64,000 nt of DNA from DASRHG01 sp035650655 (GCA_035650655.1 DASRHG010000169.1:1-64000); one strand, 5' to 3'; positions 16,786-26,081 are shown, numbered from the stretch's first letter. Translations and numbers: made by a program. Notes: a model not told the origin generated them from the sequence alone.

Positions 16786-17628
16786 ATGGCAGTCGACGGG
16801 ATCGCCGGCAAAGTCGCGCTCGTGACGGGCGCCGCACGCCGCCGCGGAATCGGACGTGCGACCGCGCTCCGCCTCGCGCGCGAGGGTGCGGACGTCGCCT
16901 GCCTCGACATCGCTCGGCCGTACGCCGAGTTCCCGGCGCACGGCGTCGCGTCCGAGGGGGAGCTCGCGGAGGTCGTCGCGGAGGTCGAGCGCCTCGGCCG
17001 GCGGGCGGTCGCGCTCCGGGCCGACGTGTCCTCGTGGGACGAGGTCCACGCGGCGGTGGACGAGGCGTGCCGCCGCCTGGGGGGCGTCGACCTCTGCTGC
17101 AACGTGGCGGGCGGCGCGGCCTTCGGGTCGGGCGCCGGCCCCCTCCTCGCAATCGCGGAGCGCGAGTGGGATCTCGTCCTCGACGTGAACCTGAAGGGCA
17201 CGTGGATCGCGTCGCGGGCGTGCGCCGAGCGGATGATCGCGGCCGGCCGCGGCGGGCGGATCGTGAACGTCTCGTCGCAGGCGGGGAAGCGGGGCTTTCC
17301 CGGGCTCGGCGCCTACTGTGCGGCCAAGGCCGGCGTCGTCCTGCTGACGCAGGTTCTCGCCCTGGAGCTCGCCCCGCATGGCATCACCGTGAACGCGGTC
17401 TGCCCGGGTACCGTCGACACGGACCTCCTCAACAAGGACGGCTCCTTCGAGAGGCTGTTCGCCGGTGTGCCGGGCGGCTTCGCCGACTGGGTGGCGCGCG
17501 AGATCCCCCTCGGCCGCCTGGAGACGGCGGACGAGGTCGCCGCCGCGATCGCCTTCCTCTGCAGCGCCGACGCCGCGTACATCACCGGCGAGGCCCTCAA
17601 CGTGAGCGGCGGCCAGACGATGGTGTGA
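16786..17628 (+). CDS. Short-chain dehydrogenase/reductase (SDR)
   Basis: A 280-residue classical SDR. The NAD(P) motif is TGAARRRGIG, followed by the acidic CLDIARP, which suggests NAD preference. The strand NVAGG, the catalytic SS...YCAAK (Ser about 163, Tyr about 177, Lys about 181) and the C-terminal ITGEALNVSGGQTMV are all present. ATG 16786 is chosen because it sits just ahead of the first strand. The substrate is unknown. It converges with another SDR gene. Confidence 0.88.
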   Translation: MAVDGIAGKVALVTGAARRRGIGRATALRLAREGADVACLDIARPYAEFPAHGVASEGELAEVVAEVERLGRRAVALRADVSSWDEVHAAVDEACRRLGGVDLCCNVAGGAAFGSGAGPLLAIAEREWDLVLDVNLKGTWIASRACAERMIAAGRGGRIVNVSSQAGKRGFPGLGAYCAAKAGVVLLTQVLALELAPHGITVNAVCPGTVDTDLLNKDGSFERLFAGVPGGFADWVAREIPLGRLETADEVAAAIAFLCSADAAYITGEALNVSGGQTMV

Positions 17629-17638
17629 GGACCGGCCG

Positions 17639-18448
17639 CTACACGCCGATCATGTAACCGCCGTCGGCCGAGAGCACCTGCCCCGTGATGCCGCCCGCCG
17701 CGGGCGAGGCGAGGAATGCGGCGAGGGGTGCCACGTCCGCCGGCTCGAGGATCCGCCGCTGCGCCGCGAGGCTCTCGGCGTGCGCCTTCGCGGCCTCCGC
17801 GCTCCGCCCCGTCATCGCGCCGACGACCCCCCAGTCGACGAGCCGCGTGTTCGTCCACCCGGGGCGGAGGAGGTTGACGGTCACGCCACGCGTGCCGACC
17901 TCCATGGCGAGCGCCCGCGTGAACCCGACGAGGCCGTGCTTGGCGGCGGTGTACGCCGAGAGACCCGAGGCGCCCACGAGCGAGTACCCGGAGCCCACGT
18001 TGATGATGCGGCCGTACCCCCTGGCGAGCATCGGGCCGAGGGCGGCCTTCGCAGCCCAGTAGCAGGACGTGAGGTTCAAGACGAGCGTCGCGTCCCACGA
18101 GGCGTCGTCGTGCGTCTCGACCCACGCGCCACGCGGGTCGCTCGACAGGAAGACCGGACCGCCCGCGTTGTTCACGAGCACGTCGAGGCGCTCGAACGCC
18201 GCGGTCGTGCGCGCGACGGCCGCGCGCACCTGCTCGCGGTCGAGCATGTCCGTCGGAACGGCGAGCGCGCGCCGGCCGCGGCTCCGGACCTCGCCCGCCA
18301 CCGCCTCGAGCTCGCCGGCGCTCCGCGCGGCGAGCGCGACGTCGGCGCCCGCATCGGCGAGCGCGAGCGCGATCGCGCGTCCGATGCCTCGCCCCGCTCC
18401 CGTGACGAGCGCGACGCGGCCGGCGAGGCTCGTCGCGCCGGTGCTCAC
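17639..18448 (-). CDS. Short-chain dehydrogenase/reductase (SDR)
   Basis: A 269-residue classical SDR with TGAGRGIGRAIAL, NNAGG and the active-site YTAAKHG preceded by INVGSGYS. Its ATG overlaps the TGA of the M48/TPR protease gene (ATGA). It is therefore the last gene of a long run that starts with the siroheme gene at 26077. Family members such as FabG-like reductases share this layout; no specific substrate can be named. It differs markedly from the neighbouring SDR on the other strand, so they are not a recent duplication. Confidence 0.88.
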   Translation of the reverse strand: MSTGATSLAGRVALVTGAGRGIGRAIALALADAGADVALAARSAGELEAVAGEVRSRGRRALAVPTDMLDREQVRAAVARTTAAFERLDVLVNNAGGPVFLSSDPRGAWVETHDDASWDATLVLNLTSCYWAAKAALGPMLARGYGRIINVGSGYSLVGASGLSAYTAAKHGLVGFTRALAMEVGTRGVTVNLLRPGWTNTRLVDWGVVGAMTGRSAEAAKAHAESLAAQRRILEPADVAPLAAFLASPAAGGITGQVLSADGGYMIGV

Positions 18449-19863
18449 CGGAGACCCGTGCGCCGGCGGCGCTCGAGCCGTGCCCGCTCCCGTTCGCGGA
18501 CGATCGGAAGGAGCTCCTCGATCGCCTTCCGCACCTCGACGTCGCGGGCGCTGCCGCGCGGCAGGAGCGCCTCCGTCCGCTGGAAGTGGCTGAGCGACTG
18601 CTCGAGCTCCCCGCGAAGCCGCGCGGCGATGGCCAGCTCGTAGAAGCCGTCCGCCTCGTCGCCCTTGCGGCCGAGCGCGAGCCCCGCGAGCCGGTGCGCC
18701 TCGTCGAGGTCGGGGTCCAGGTGAATCGCTCTCCGGTACTCCACGAGCGCGGCCGCCTCGTCGCGCTCGGCGATCGCCTTGCCCAGCTCCAGATGAACCC
18801 AGCCGTCGTCGGGATGCTTCGTCAAGTAGCGGTCGAGGACCTCGTGCGCCTTGTCCGTCTGCTTGAGCGCGGTGTAGACGCTGCCGAGCGGCCGGTCGAC
18901 GCGGTCGCCGAGCCCGCCGAGCTCGCGGCTCCGCTCGAGGGCCGTGCGGGCGGCGTCGAGCCGGCCGAGCTGCTGGTAGACGCGCCCGAGCAGGAACTGC
19001 GCTTCCGCGTCGTTCGGCTTCTCGTCGGCGAGCTTGCGGTATCGCGCGAGCGCGACGTCCGGCGACTCGACGATCGCCCGCGCGATGGCCTGCGCCTCCG
19101 CGAGGTCGGGACCCGCCGCCGGGCGCCCCGACGGCGTCTTCAGCTTCTCGGTCGTGATGATCGTCTCGATGTTCGCGACGCGGGTCTCCGTCATCGGGTG
19201 GGAGAGCATGTAGGGCGGCACGCCGGCGGGGTTGAGGCGCTGCTCGGCGAGAAGCTCCTTGAAGAAGGAGCCGAGCGCGTGCGGGTCGAAGCCCGCCTCG
19301 GTCGCGTACCGGAGCCCCAAGTAGTCGGCCTCCTGCTCGAACTCGCGCGAATACTTGAGCTGCGCGGTCTGTGCGGCCGCGATTGCGCCCGCGCCGAGGA
19401 CGGGGTTCACGGCGGAGAGGAGCAGACCGAGAAGGCTCGCCGCGCTCGCGACCTGCCCTTCCGCCTGCTGCCGCACGATGTGGTGCGCCGCCGCGTGGCC
19501 GATCTCGTGGCCGAGGACGCCGGCGAGCTCGTCGTCGTTCTTGACCCGCGCGAGGAGGCCCGAGAAGACGAACACGTACCCGCCCGGGACGGCGAACGCG
19601 TTCAACGACGGGTCCTGCACGACGTAGAAGCTGTAGTCGAAGCTCTGCGAGCCGAGCGTCTTCACCAGCCGCCGGCCGACGCGCTCGACGTACTCCTTCA
19701 CCGCGGGGTCCTCGATGAGCGGCAGCTCGCCGCGAGCCTCGAGCAGGAAGCGGCGTCCGATCTCGCGCTCGTCCATCCCCGCGCCCGCAGGCTGCCCCGG
19801 CAGCGCGATCAGCGCGAGGACGACGAGCGCGACCGCGCGCCGGATGCCGCGCCCCGCGCTCAT
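18445..19863 (-). CDS. M48 family metalloprotease with TPR repeats, BepA-like
   Basis: 472 residues: a signal peptide (about 1-28, ending LPGQPAGAG), a zincin protease domain with HEIGH in GVLGHEIGHAAAHH and the third ligand in FEQEADYLG, then a TPR array (about 260-460). The domain order matches BepA/YfgC, a periplasmic chaperone-protease for outer-membrane protein assembly. Its ATG overlaps the hemB stop (ATGA), so it is coupled to heme synthesis genes although no functional link is obvious. Confidence 0.9.
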   Translation of the reverse strand: MSAGRGIRRAVALVVLALIALPGQPAGAGMDEREIGRRFLLEARGELPLIEDPAVKEYVERVGRRLVKTLGSQSFDYSFYVVQDPSLNAFAVPGGYVFVFSGLLARVKNDDELAGVLGHEIGHAAAHHIVRQQAEGQVASAASLLGLLLSAVNPVLGAGAIAAAQTAQLKYSREFEQEADYLGLRYATEAGFDPHALGSFFKELLAEQRLNPAGVPPYMLSHPMTETRVANIETIITTEKLKTPSGRPAAGPDLAEAQAIARAIVESPDVALARYRKLADEKPNDAEAQFLLGRVYQQLGRLDAARTALERSRELGGLGDRVDRPLGSVYTALKQTDKAHEVLDRYLTKHPDDGWVHLELGKAIAERDEAAALVEYRRAIHLDPDLDEAHRLAGLALGRKGDEADGFYELAIAARLRGELEQSLSHFQRTEALLPRGSARDVEVRKAIEELLPIVRERERARLERRRRTGLR

Positions 19864-20837
19864 AGGCTTCGCGCCACGTCCTTCGCGAAGTAGGAGATGA
19901 TAACGTCGGCCCCGGCCCGACGGATCGCGGTGAGGGTCTCGGCGACGACGCGTGCCTCGTCGATCCATCCCCGCGCCGCCGCCGCCTTCACCATCGCGTA
20001 CTCCCCGCTCACCTGGTACGCCGCGACCGGGTAGCCGAAGCGGTCCTTCACGCGCCGAACGAGGTCGAGGCACGGCAGCGCCGGCTTCACCATGACGATG
20101 TCGGCGCCCTCGTCGATGTCGAGCGCGACCTCGCGGAGCGCCTCCTCGGCGTTCCCGGGATCCATCTGGTACGAGCGGCGGTCGCCGAACTGCGGCGCCG
20201 ACTCTGCCGCTTCCCGAAAGGGCCCGTAGAAGCTCGACGCGAGCTTCGCCGCGTACGACATGATCGGGACGCCCGCGAAGCCGTGCGCGTCGAGGGCCGC
20301 GCGGATCGCCCCGACGCGCCCGTCCATCATGTCGGACGGCGCCACGACGTCCGCGCCCGCGCGCGCGTGCGCCAGCGCTTCGGCCGCGAGCAGCTCGAGC
20401 GTCGGGTCGTTGTCGACGTCGCCGTCCTTCACGACGCCGCAGTGGCCGTGATCGGTGTACTCGCACAGGCAGACGTCGGTGACGAGGACGAGATGCGGCG
20501 CCGCCTTCCGGATCGCGGCGAGCGCGCGCGGGACGACGCCGTCCGGGTCGATCGCGCCGCTGCCGCGCGCGTCCTTCCGCTCCGGGATGCCGAAGAGGAG
20601 GACGGCGGGCACGCCGACGTCGGCGAGGCGCCGGCACTCCTCGGCCGCGCGGTCGGCCGACAGCTGCGCGACGCCCGGCATCGCACCGACGGGCCGCTCG
20701 ACGCCGCGGCCCGGCACGACGAAGAGCGGCTGCACGAGCTGGTCGCGGCTCACGCGCGTCTCGCGGACGAGCCGGCGGAGGGCCTCGGTGCGCCGGAGGC
20801 GGCGCGGGCGATACGCGGGGAAGCGGCCGGTCGGCAT
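19860..20837 (-). CDS. hemB: Delta-aminolevulinic acid dehydratase (porphobilinogen synthase)
   Basis: 325 residues, full length. It condenses two 5-aminolevulinates into porphobilinogen. The cysteine-rich zinc site DVCLCEYTDHGHCG is present, so this is the Zn-dependent type. Both Schiff-base lysines are present (MSYAAKLASSFYGPFR and MVKPALPCLD). It lies 32 bp after cobA-hemD, with the hemA and hemC steps just upstream. The stop overlaps the next gene by 4 bp. Confidence 0.97.
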   Translation of the reverse strand: MPTGRFPAYRPRRLRRTEALRRLVRETRVSRDQLVQPLFVVPGRGVERPVGAMPGVAQLSADRAAEECRRLADVGVPAVLLFGIPERKDARGSGAIDPDGVVPRALAAIRKAAPHLVLVTDVCLCEYTDHGHCGVVKDGDVDNDPTLELLAAEALAHARAGADVVAPSDMMDGRVGAIRAALDAHGFAGVPIMSYAAKLASSFYGPFREAAESAPQFGDRRSYQMDPGNAEEALREVALDIDEGADIVMVKPALPCLDLVRRVKDRFGYPVAAYQVSGEYAMVKAAAARGWIDEARVVAETLTAIRRAGADVIISYFAKDVARSL

Positions 20838-20869
20838 GGATCAGCCCCCCGAATAGATGATCGCCGACG

Positions 20870-22408
20870 TCATTGCAAAATTGTGCGCAGCCGCTCGACG
20901 AGCGCGTCCGTGAGCGCAGCCGCCGTGTAGACCGGCGGCACGACGTCGACGGGAAGCCCGTGCGCGCGCGCGGTCCCGGCCGTCACCGGCCCGATGCACG
21001 CAACCGCCGGCCGTCCGTCCCGCACGGCGCGCGCGAGCACGTCGCGGCCGACGAGCGCGACGAAGTTCTCGACGGTCGAGCTCGAGGTGAAGGTGAGCGC
21101 GTCGACGCGCCCCGCGTCGAGCTCCGCGCGTAGCGCCGCCGCGTCGGCGTCGGGAGGCGGCACGGCCCGGTACGCGATCACCTCGTCGACGACCGCCCCC
21201 CGCGCGCGCAGCGTCTCGGGCAGAATCCCGCGCGCACCAGACGCGCGCGGCAGCAGGATCCGGCGGCCCCGGACGGCATCGGCGGGGAGGGCCTCCAGCA
21301 GACCCTCGGCGCGGTGATCGGCCGGCTGCACGGCGGCACGGAGGAGCCGCGCGTCGAGCGCCGCCGCCGTCTCCGGCCCGATCGCGGCGAGGCGCACCCG
21401 GGCGAGGCTCCGCACGTCCCCGCCTCGCGCCGCGAGGCGCTCGAAGAACGCCGCGACGCCGTTCGCGCTCGTGAACACGATCCAGTCGTAGTCCGCGGCC
21501 CGCGCCACGGCGGCGTCGAGCGCGGCGGGGTCCGGCGGCGGGACGAGCACGATCGTCGGGAAGAGAATCACGTCGGCCCCGGCGGTCTCGAGCCGCTCGG
21601 CGAGCGCGCTCGCCTGCGCCCGGGGTCGGGTCACGACGATCCGGCGCCCGAGGAGGGGCCGGCGCTCGACCCACGCGATACGCTCGCGCAGCGCGACGAC
21701 GTCGCCGACGACGATCACCGCCGGCGGCTCGAGCGCGGCGGCCCGGGCCGCGAGCGTGCCGACCGTCGCGACGACCGTTCGCTGACGTCCCGTCGTGCCG
21801 CGCGACACGACGGCAGCGGGCGTCGACGGGGCGAGCCCGTGCGCCGCGAGCGCGTCCATGATCGCGCCGAGGTGCCGCATACCCATCAGGAAGACGAGCG
21901 TGCCGCCCTGCCGCGCGAGGGCCGCCCACGGGAGTGCCGGCGGCACGTCCTCCGCGTCGCCCCCGGTCGCCGCTTGATGTCCGGTGGCGATCGTCACGAG
22001 CGACGCTCGGTCGCGGTGCGTAACCGGGATCCCGGCGAACGCCGGCACCGCGATCGCCGACGGGACGCCGGGGACGACTTCGAAGGGGACGCCGGCGCAC
22101 GCGAGCGCCTCGGCCTCTTCGCCGCCGCGCCCGAAGAGGAAGGGATCGCCGTTCTTCAGCCGGACGACGACCTTCCCGGCACGCGCGCGGTCGACCAGGA
22201 TCGCCTCGATCGCCTCCTGCCCGAGCCGCGCTTCGCGGCCGATGGCGATGACCTCCGCGCCCGCGCGGACGCCGTCGAGGAGGCGTTCGCCGACGAGATA
22301 GTCGTGGACGACGACGTCGGCCTCGGCCAGACAGCGGGCGGCGCGCAGCGTGAGCAGCCCCGGATCCCCGGGCCCCGCGCCGACCAGGTAGACGCGCCCG
22401 GTGCTCAT
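20870..22408 (-). CDS. cobA-hemD: Fused uroporphyrinogen-III C-methyltransferase / uroporphyrinogen-III synthase
   Basis: A 512-residue bifunctional protein. Residues about 1-245 are SUMT/CobA: YLVGAGPGDPGLLTLRA, KNGDPFLFGRGGEEAEAL and the GMRHLGAIM region. Residues about 255-512 are HemD: GRRIVVTRPRAQASALAERL, FTSANGV and a late SSSTVENF. HemD closes hydroxymethylbilane to uroporphyrinogen III; CobA methylates it to precorrin-2, the branch toward siroheme. The fusion therefore sits at the heme/siroheme branch point. The start overlaps the hemC stop (ATGA). CobA-HemD fusions are known from Gram-positive and deltaproteobacterial genomes. Confidence 0.95.
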   Translation of the reverse strand: MSTGRVYLVGAGPGDPGLLTLRAARCLAEADVVVHDYLVGERLLDGVRAGAEVIAIGREARLGQEAIEAILVDRARAGKVVVRLKNGDPFLFGRGGEEAEALACAGVPFEVVPGVPSAIAVPAFAGIPVTHRDRASLVTIATGHQAATGGDAEDVPPALPWAALARQGGTLVFLMGMRHLGAIMDALAAHGLAPSTPAAVVSRGTTGRQRTVVATVGTLAARAAALEPPAVIVVGDVVALRERIAWVERRPLLGRRIVVTRPRAQASALAERLETAGADVILFPTIVLVPPPDPAALDAAVARAADYDWIVFTSANGVAAFFERLAARGGDVRSLARVRLAAIGPETAAALDARLLRAAVQPADHRAEGLLEALPADAVRGRRILLPRASGARGILPETLRARGAVVDEVIAYRAVPPPDADAAALRAELDAGRVDALTFTSSSTVENFVALVGRDVLARAVRDGRPAVACIGPVTAGTARAHGLPVDVVPPVYTAAALTDALVERLRTILQ

Positions 22409-23310
22409 CGCCCGAGGAGCTCCGCGGCCCCCGCGGCGAGGAGCCGCTCCGCGAGCGCGCGGCCGAGCTGCATCGCCTCCGTCGCCGCCGCGGTGCCCGA
22501 ATCCTCGAGCCAGCGCGTGCCCTCGGGGTCGCTCACGGCGGCGCGGAGCGTCACCCGTCCGGCCGCCACGGTCGCGTGCGCGGCGATCGGCGTGTTGCAG
22601 TCGCCGCCGACGGCGAGGAGGAAGCTCCGCTCCGCCGCGATCGCGGTCGCCGACGCCGCATCCTCGATCGCGCCGAGGACCTCGAGAGTCGGCGCGTCGT
22701 CGGCGCGGCACTCGAGCGCGAGGGCGCCCTGCCCGATCGCCGGCAGGAAGTCCTCCACCGCGAGCGGCCGCGCCGCGGGCTCGTCGATGCCGAGACGCGC
22801 GAGTCCGGCGGCGGCGAGGAGGAGCGCGTCGAGCCCCCCCGCGCGCCAGCGCGCGAGGCGGGTGTCCACGTTGCCGCGGAGGAAGAGGATCACGAGGTCG
22901 CGGCGGCGCGCGAGGAGCTGCGCCCGCCGGCGCACGCTCGCCGTGCCGATCCGGGTGCCGGGCCGGAGCGCCGTCAGCCCGCCCGCGCCCGCCGCGACCA
23001 GGACGTCGCGCGCATCGGCGCGGGCGGGGACGGCGCCGATGGCGAGGCCGGGCGCGAGCCGCGCCGGCAGATCCTTCATCGAGTGCACGGCCGCGTCGAT
23101 CGTGCGGGCGAGGAGCGCCTCCTCGATCTCCTTGACGAACAGCCCCTTCCCGCCCGGCAGAGGACCGCGCGCGAGCCGGTCGCCGCTCGTGCGGATGTAC
23201 ACGGGTTCGACGCTGAGGCCGGGGTGGCGGCCCGCGAGCGTGCGGGCGACCAGGTCGGCCTGCGCGCGGGCGAGCGCGCTCGCGCGCGTACCGAGACGGA
23301 GGACGGCCAC
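22405..23310 (-). CDS. hemC: Porphobilinogen deaminase (hydroxymethylbilane synthase)
   Basis: 301 residues. It polymerises four porphobilinogens to hydroxymethylbilane. The N-terminal LRLGTRASALARAQ, the catalytic aspartate in VHSMKDLPA and the dipyrromethane-cofactor cysteine in GGDCNTPIAAHA are all seen, and the length is normal. It starts 1 bp after the hemA stop, so the two are cotranscribed. Confidence 0.97.
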   Translation of the reverse strand: MAVLRLGTRASALARAQADLVARTLAGRHPGLSVEPVYIRTSGDRLARGPLPGGKGLFVKEIEEALLARTIDAAVHSMKDLPARLAPGLAIGAVPARADARDVLVAAGAGGLTALRPGTRIGTASVRRRAQLLARRRDLVILFLRGNVDTRLARWRAGGLDALLLAAAGLARLGIDEPAARPLAVEDFLPAIGQGALALECRADDAPTLEVLGAIEDAASATAIAAERSFLLAVGGDCNTPIAAHATVAAGRVTLRAAVSDPEGTRWLEDSGTAAATEAMQLGRALAERLLAAGAAELLGR

Positions 23311-23311
23311 G

Positions 23312-24610
23312 CTACTCCTCCTCGTCGGAGGACCCGGGCTCGCCGCCCAGGCGGAAGAGACGGCGTGCGGCCTCGACGTAGAACGCCTGGGCGCGGTCCT
23401 CCTGATGGCGGCGGAGCGCGGTCACGGGCGCGTGCAGGATCTTGTTCACGATCGCCGTCGTGAGCCGCTCGATCACGTCCCGCTGCCGCGCGTCGAGGTC
23501 GCCGAGCGCGGCGAGGCTCCGCTCGAGCTCACGCTGGCGGATGGCCTCCACCTTCTCCCGGAGTGCGACGATCGTCGGTACGACGTCGAGGCTCGTGAAC
23601 CAGCGCCAGAACGCCTCCACCTCCGCCTCGACGATCGTCTCGGCCTTCGCCGCCTCGCGTGCTCGCGCTCCCCGGTTGTCGGCGACGACGCTCTCGAGGT
23701 CGTCGATGTCGTAGAGGTACACGTCTGGGAGCTGGTTGACGGCCGGGTCGATGGCGCGCGGCACCGCGAGGTCGATGAGGAACATCGGCCGGCGGCGGCG
23801 TTCCCGAAGCGCCTCTTCGACGACCGCCGGCCCGAGCAGGAAGTCGCCGCCGCTCGCCGCGCCGATCACGAGGTCGGCGAGGGGCAGCGTCTTCGAGAGC
23901 TGATCCCACGGGACGGCCATGCCACCGAGGTCCCGGGCGACGTCGACGGCGCGCTCGAACGTCCGGTTCGCGACCATCACCGATCCGACGCCGTGGGCGA
24001 GGAGCTGCCGCGCCGTGAGCTCTCCCATGGCCCCGGCGCCGATGAGCATGGCGCTCTTCTCCTCGAACCGGTCGAAGATCCCGCGCGCCAGCTCGACCGC
24101 CGCGGAGCCGATCGACACCGCCTTCTCCGCGATGCCGGTCTCGCGCCGGATCCGCTTCGCGACCGAGAACGACTTGTGGAAGGCGCGGTGCAGCACCTGA
24201 CCGGACGCGCCCGCGGCGGCGGCCACGGCGTACTGCTCCTTCAGCTGTCCGAGGATCTGCGGCTCGCCGATCACCATCGAGTCGAGGCTCGCGGCGACGC
24301 GGAAGAGGTGCCGAACGGCCTCGCGACCCGAGTGGGCGTAGAGGTGCTCCTCGAGCGCGGAGCGCGCGAGGCCGTGCTCCGCCGCGAGGAACGCCGGCAG
24401 CGCTTCGCGGACTGCCCCCGGATCGGCGCCGCACGCGATCACCTCGACCCGGTTGCACGTCGAGACGATCGCGCCCTCGGCGACGACCGAAAGCGCCATG
24501 AGGCGCCGCAGCGCGGGCTCGAGCCGCCCGTTCGTGAACGCCACGCGCTCGCGAACCTCGACCGGCGCGGTCCGATGGTTGAGACCGACGAGAACGATCC
24601 CGCGCTCCAC
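23312..24610 (-). CDS. hemA: Glutamyl-tRNA reductase
   Basis: 432 residues. It reduces Glu-tRNA to glutamate-1-semialdehyde, the committed step of the C5 heme pathway. The N-terminal LVGLNHRTAPVEVRERVAF, nucleophile cysteine in STCNRVEV, VIGEPQILGQLKEQY and the NADPH motif GAGAMGELTA are present. The C-terminal dimerisation helices end in an acidic tail. Upstream and touching is the CcsA-like gene, a common hemA neighbour. No hemL is in the window. Confidence 0.97.
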   Translation of the reverse strand: MERGIVLVGLNHRTAPVEVRERVAFTNGRLEPALRRLMALSVVAEGAIVSTCNRVEVIACGADPGAVREALPAFLAAEHGLARSALEEHLYAHSGREAVRHLFRVAASLDSMVIGEPQILGQLKEQYAVAAAAGASGQVLHRAFHKSFSVAKRIRRETGIAEKAVSIGSAAVELARGIFDRFEEKSAMLIGAGAMGELTARQLLAHGVGSVMVANRTFERAVDVARDLGGMAVPWDQLSKTLPLADLVIGAASGGDFLLGPAVVEEALRERRRRPMFLIDLAVPRAIDPAVNQLPDVYLYDIDDLESVVADNRGARAREAAKAETIVEAEVEAFWRWFTSLDVVPTIVALREKVEAIRQRELERSLAALGDLDARQRDVIERLTTAIVNKILHAPVTALRRHQEDRAQAFYVEAARRLFRLGGEPGSSDEEE

Positions 24611-24611
24611 G

Positions 24612-25439
24612 TCAGAAGGCCTTGCCGTGCTCCCCCAGCTGGAGCACGTTCACGCCGACGAGCGACACGACGATCACGGCGAACCCCGCGATCGTGAGCG
24701 TCGCGGCGCGCCGCCCCCGCCACCCGGCCGTCATCCGGCCCTGGAGGAGGACGACGTAGATGAGCCACGTGATGAGCGAGAACCAGAGCTTGGGGTCGGA
24801 CGACCAGAGCCGCTGCCCCCACGCCGTGTGCGCCCACACGATGCCGCTCACGATCCCGAGCGTGAGCAACACGAGCCCCCAGACGAGACAGGCGTAGTTG
24901 AGGCGGTCGAGCGCCTCGAGCGACGGCAGCAGGCGCAGCCAGCCGACGGCGTGCCGTAGCTTCAGCAGGCGCTCCTTCACGAGGTAGAGGAGACTCGCGA
25001 CGCAGGCGAGCCCGAAGACGGCATCCCCGAGCGTCGACAGCATCACGTGCACCGGCAGCCAGGCGCTCTGGAGCATCGGCGGCAGCGGGCGCGCGCCTTC
25101 GTACAGCACGTCCGCCGCGAGCGTGAGGCCGAACGCGAGCGGACTTACGACCGCACCGAGCGCGACGAGCGGCCGCCCGCTCTGCACGACGAGGAAGACG
25201 AGCACGAGGAGGAGGCCGAGGAAGGAGAGCGCTTCGTCGAAGGTCGCCACGGCGAGGTGGCCCGCCACGAAGGAGCGGACGCCGATCGACCCGGCGTGCA
25301 CGACGAACGCGGCCCAGAGGACGCGCGAGAGGAGCGCACGCGGCAGCTCCTGCCGTACGACGACGCCGACGAGCGCGGCGACCGTCCCGGCGAGGTAGAG
25401 CGCGATCGCGAGCCGGAGGAGCCCGAGCTCGAGCGTCAC
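24612..25439 (-). CDS. CcsA/HemX-like cytochrome c assembly membrane protein
   Basis: 275 residues, about eight transmembrane helices, starting at a GTG that overlaps the upstream stop. The tryptophan-rich motif WAHTAWGQRLWSSDPKLW is the heme-handling signature of the CcsA/CcmC/HemX family. Proteins of this size directly before hemA are often called HemX and may modulate HemA levels; CcsA proper moves heme for System II cytochrome c maturation. No ResB/Ccs1 partner is in the window, so HemX is the better reading. Confidence 0.88.
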   Translation of the reverse strand: MTLELGLLRLAIALYLAGTVAALVGVVVRQELPRALLSRVLWAAFVVHAGSIGVRSFVAGHLAVATFDEALSFLGLLLVLVFLVVQSGRPLVALGAVVSPLAFGLTLAADVLYEGARPLPPMLQSAWLPVHVMLSTLGDAVFGLACVASLLYLVKERLLKLRHAVGWLRLLPSLEALDRLNYACLVWGLVLLTLGIVSGIVWAHTAWGQRLWSSDPKLWFSLITWLIYVVLLQGRMTAGWRGRRAATLTIAGFAVIVVSLVGVNVLQLGEHGKAF

Positions 25440-26077
25440 GCGACCTCCTCGAGCTCGACCCCCAGGCGGGCGAGCGTCACGCCGGCGACGTCCGCGAGCA
25501 GGCGGTCGATCTCCGCGCGGCGGCCCGCGCGCACCAGGTCGAGCAGCGGCGAGCGGGCGAGCGCCGCGACCACGTCGGCGCGGGCGGGCTCGCCGGCGAG
25601 CGTGCGGCGCACGGCACCCAGGATGGCGACGAACGGACCGTACTCCGGGCCCACCTGGCCCTCGAGCGTCCGGCGCAGCTCCGCCGCCAGGGTGGGGCTC
25701 GCGCCCCCGGTCCCGACGGCGATCCGGAGGTCGCCGCGCGTGACGACCGCGGGGCTCAAGAACGTGCACGCGTCCGGCACGTCGATCACGTTCAGGAGGA
25801 CGCGCTCGGCGGCGGCTTCCGCGACGAGCGCGTGGATCACGGCCGGGTCCCGGGTGGACGCGTAGGCGAGGAAGGCGCCGGCGAGGTCACCCGGACGGTA
25901 CGCGCGCGCGACGTGCTCGACGCGGCCCGCGAGGTCGGCGGCCACGCTGGCCGCGACGACGACGACGGCGCCGCCCGCCGCGAGACAGGCGCGCGCCTGC
26001 GCGAGCGCGGGCGGGTCGCCGCCGACGATCACGCAGCGCCGGCCCTCGAGGCGGAGGAAGACCGGATGGGTCCGCAT
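25436..26077 (-). CDS. Precorrin-2 dehydrogenase / sirohydrochlorin ferrochelatase (Met8/CysG N-domain)
   Basis: 213 residues. It is the CysG N-terminal type: FLRLEGRRCVIVGGDPPALA as the NAD-binding start, FLAYASTRDPAV, NVIDVPDACTFLSPAVV, and GTGGASPTLAAELRRTLE at the catalytic region. It oxidises precorrin-2 and inserts iron to give siroheme, needed by sulfite and nitrite reductases, which fits the sulfur genes at the window's left. It is the first gene of the heme/siroheme run, with CobA supplied by the fused protein downstream. Confidence 0.92.
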   Translation of the reverse strand: MRTHPVFLRLEGRRCVIVGGDPPALAQARACLAAGGAVVVVAASVAADLAGRVEHVARAYRPGDLAGAFLAYASTRDPAVIHALVAEAAAERVLLNVIDVPDACTFLSPAVVTRGDLRIAVGTGGASPTLAAELRRTLEGQVGPEYGPFVAILGAVRRTLAGEPARADVVAALARSPLLDLVRAGRRAEIDRLLADVAGVTLARLGVELEEVA

Positions 26078-26081
26078 CCGG
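26062..26081 (-). promoter_or_regulatory. Inverted repeat enclosing the first start codon of the heme operon
   Basis: CCGGATG at 26062-26068 and CATCCGG at 26075-26081 form a perfect 7-bp stem with a 6-base loop. The right arm contains the ATG of the siroheme gene (26075-26077 as CAT on the plus strand). In mRNA the start codon would be paired. It may be chance in GC-rich DNA. Confidence 0.3.

Noticed and set aside
21314..24697. 1127-codon plus-strand frame opposite the hem genes
   Set aside because: Shadow of hemA, hemC and cobA-hemD, which have clear motifs on the minus strand.
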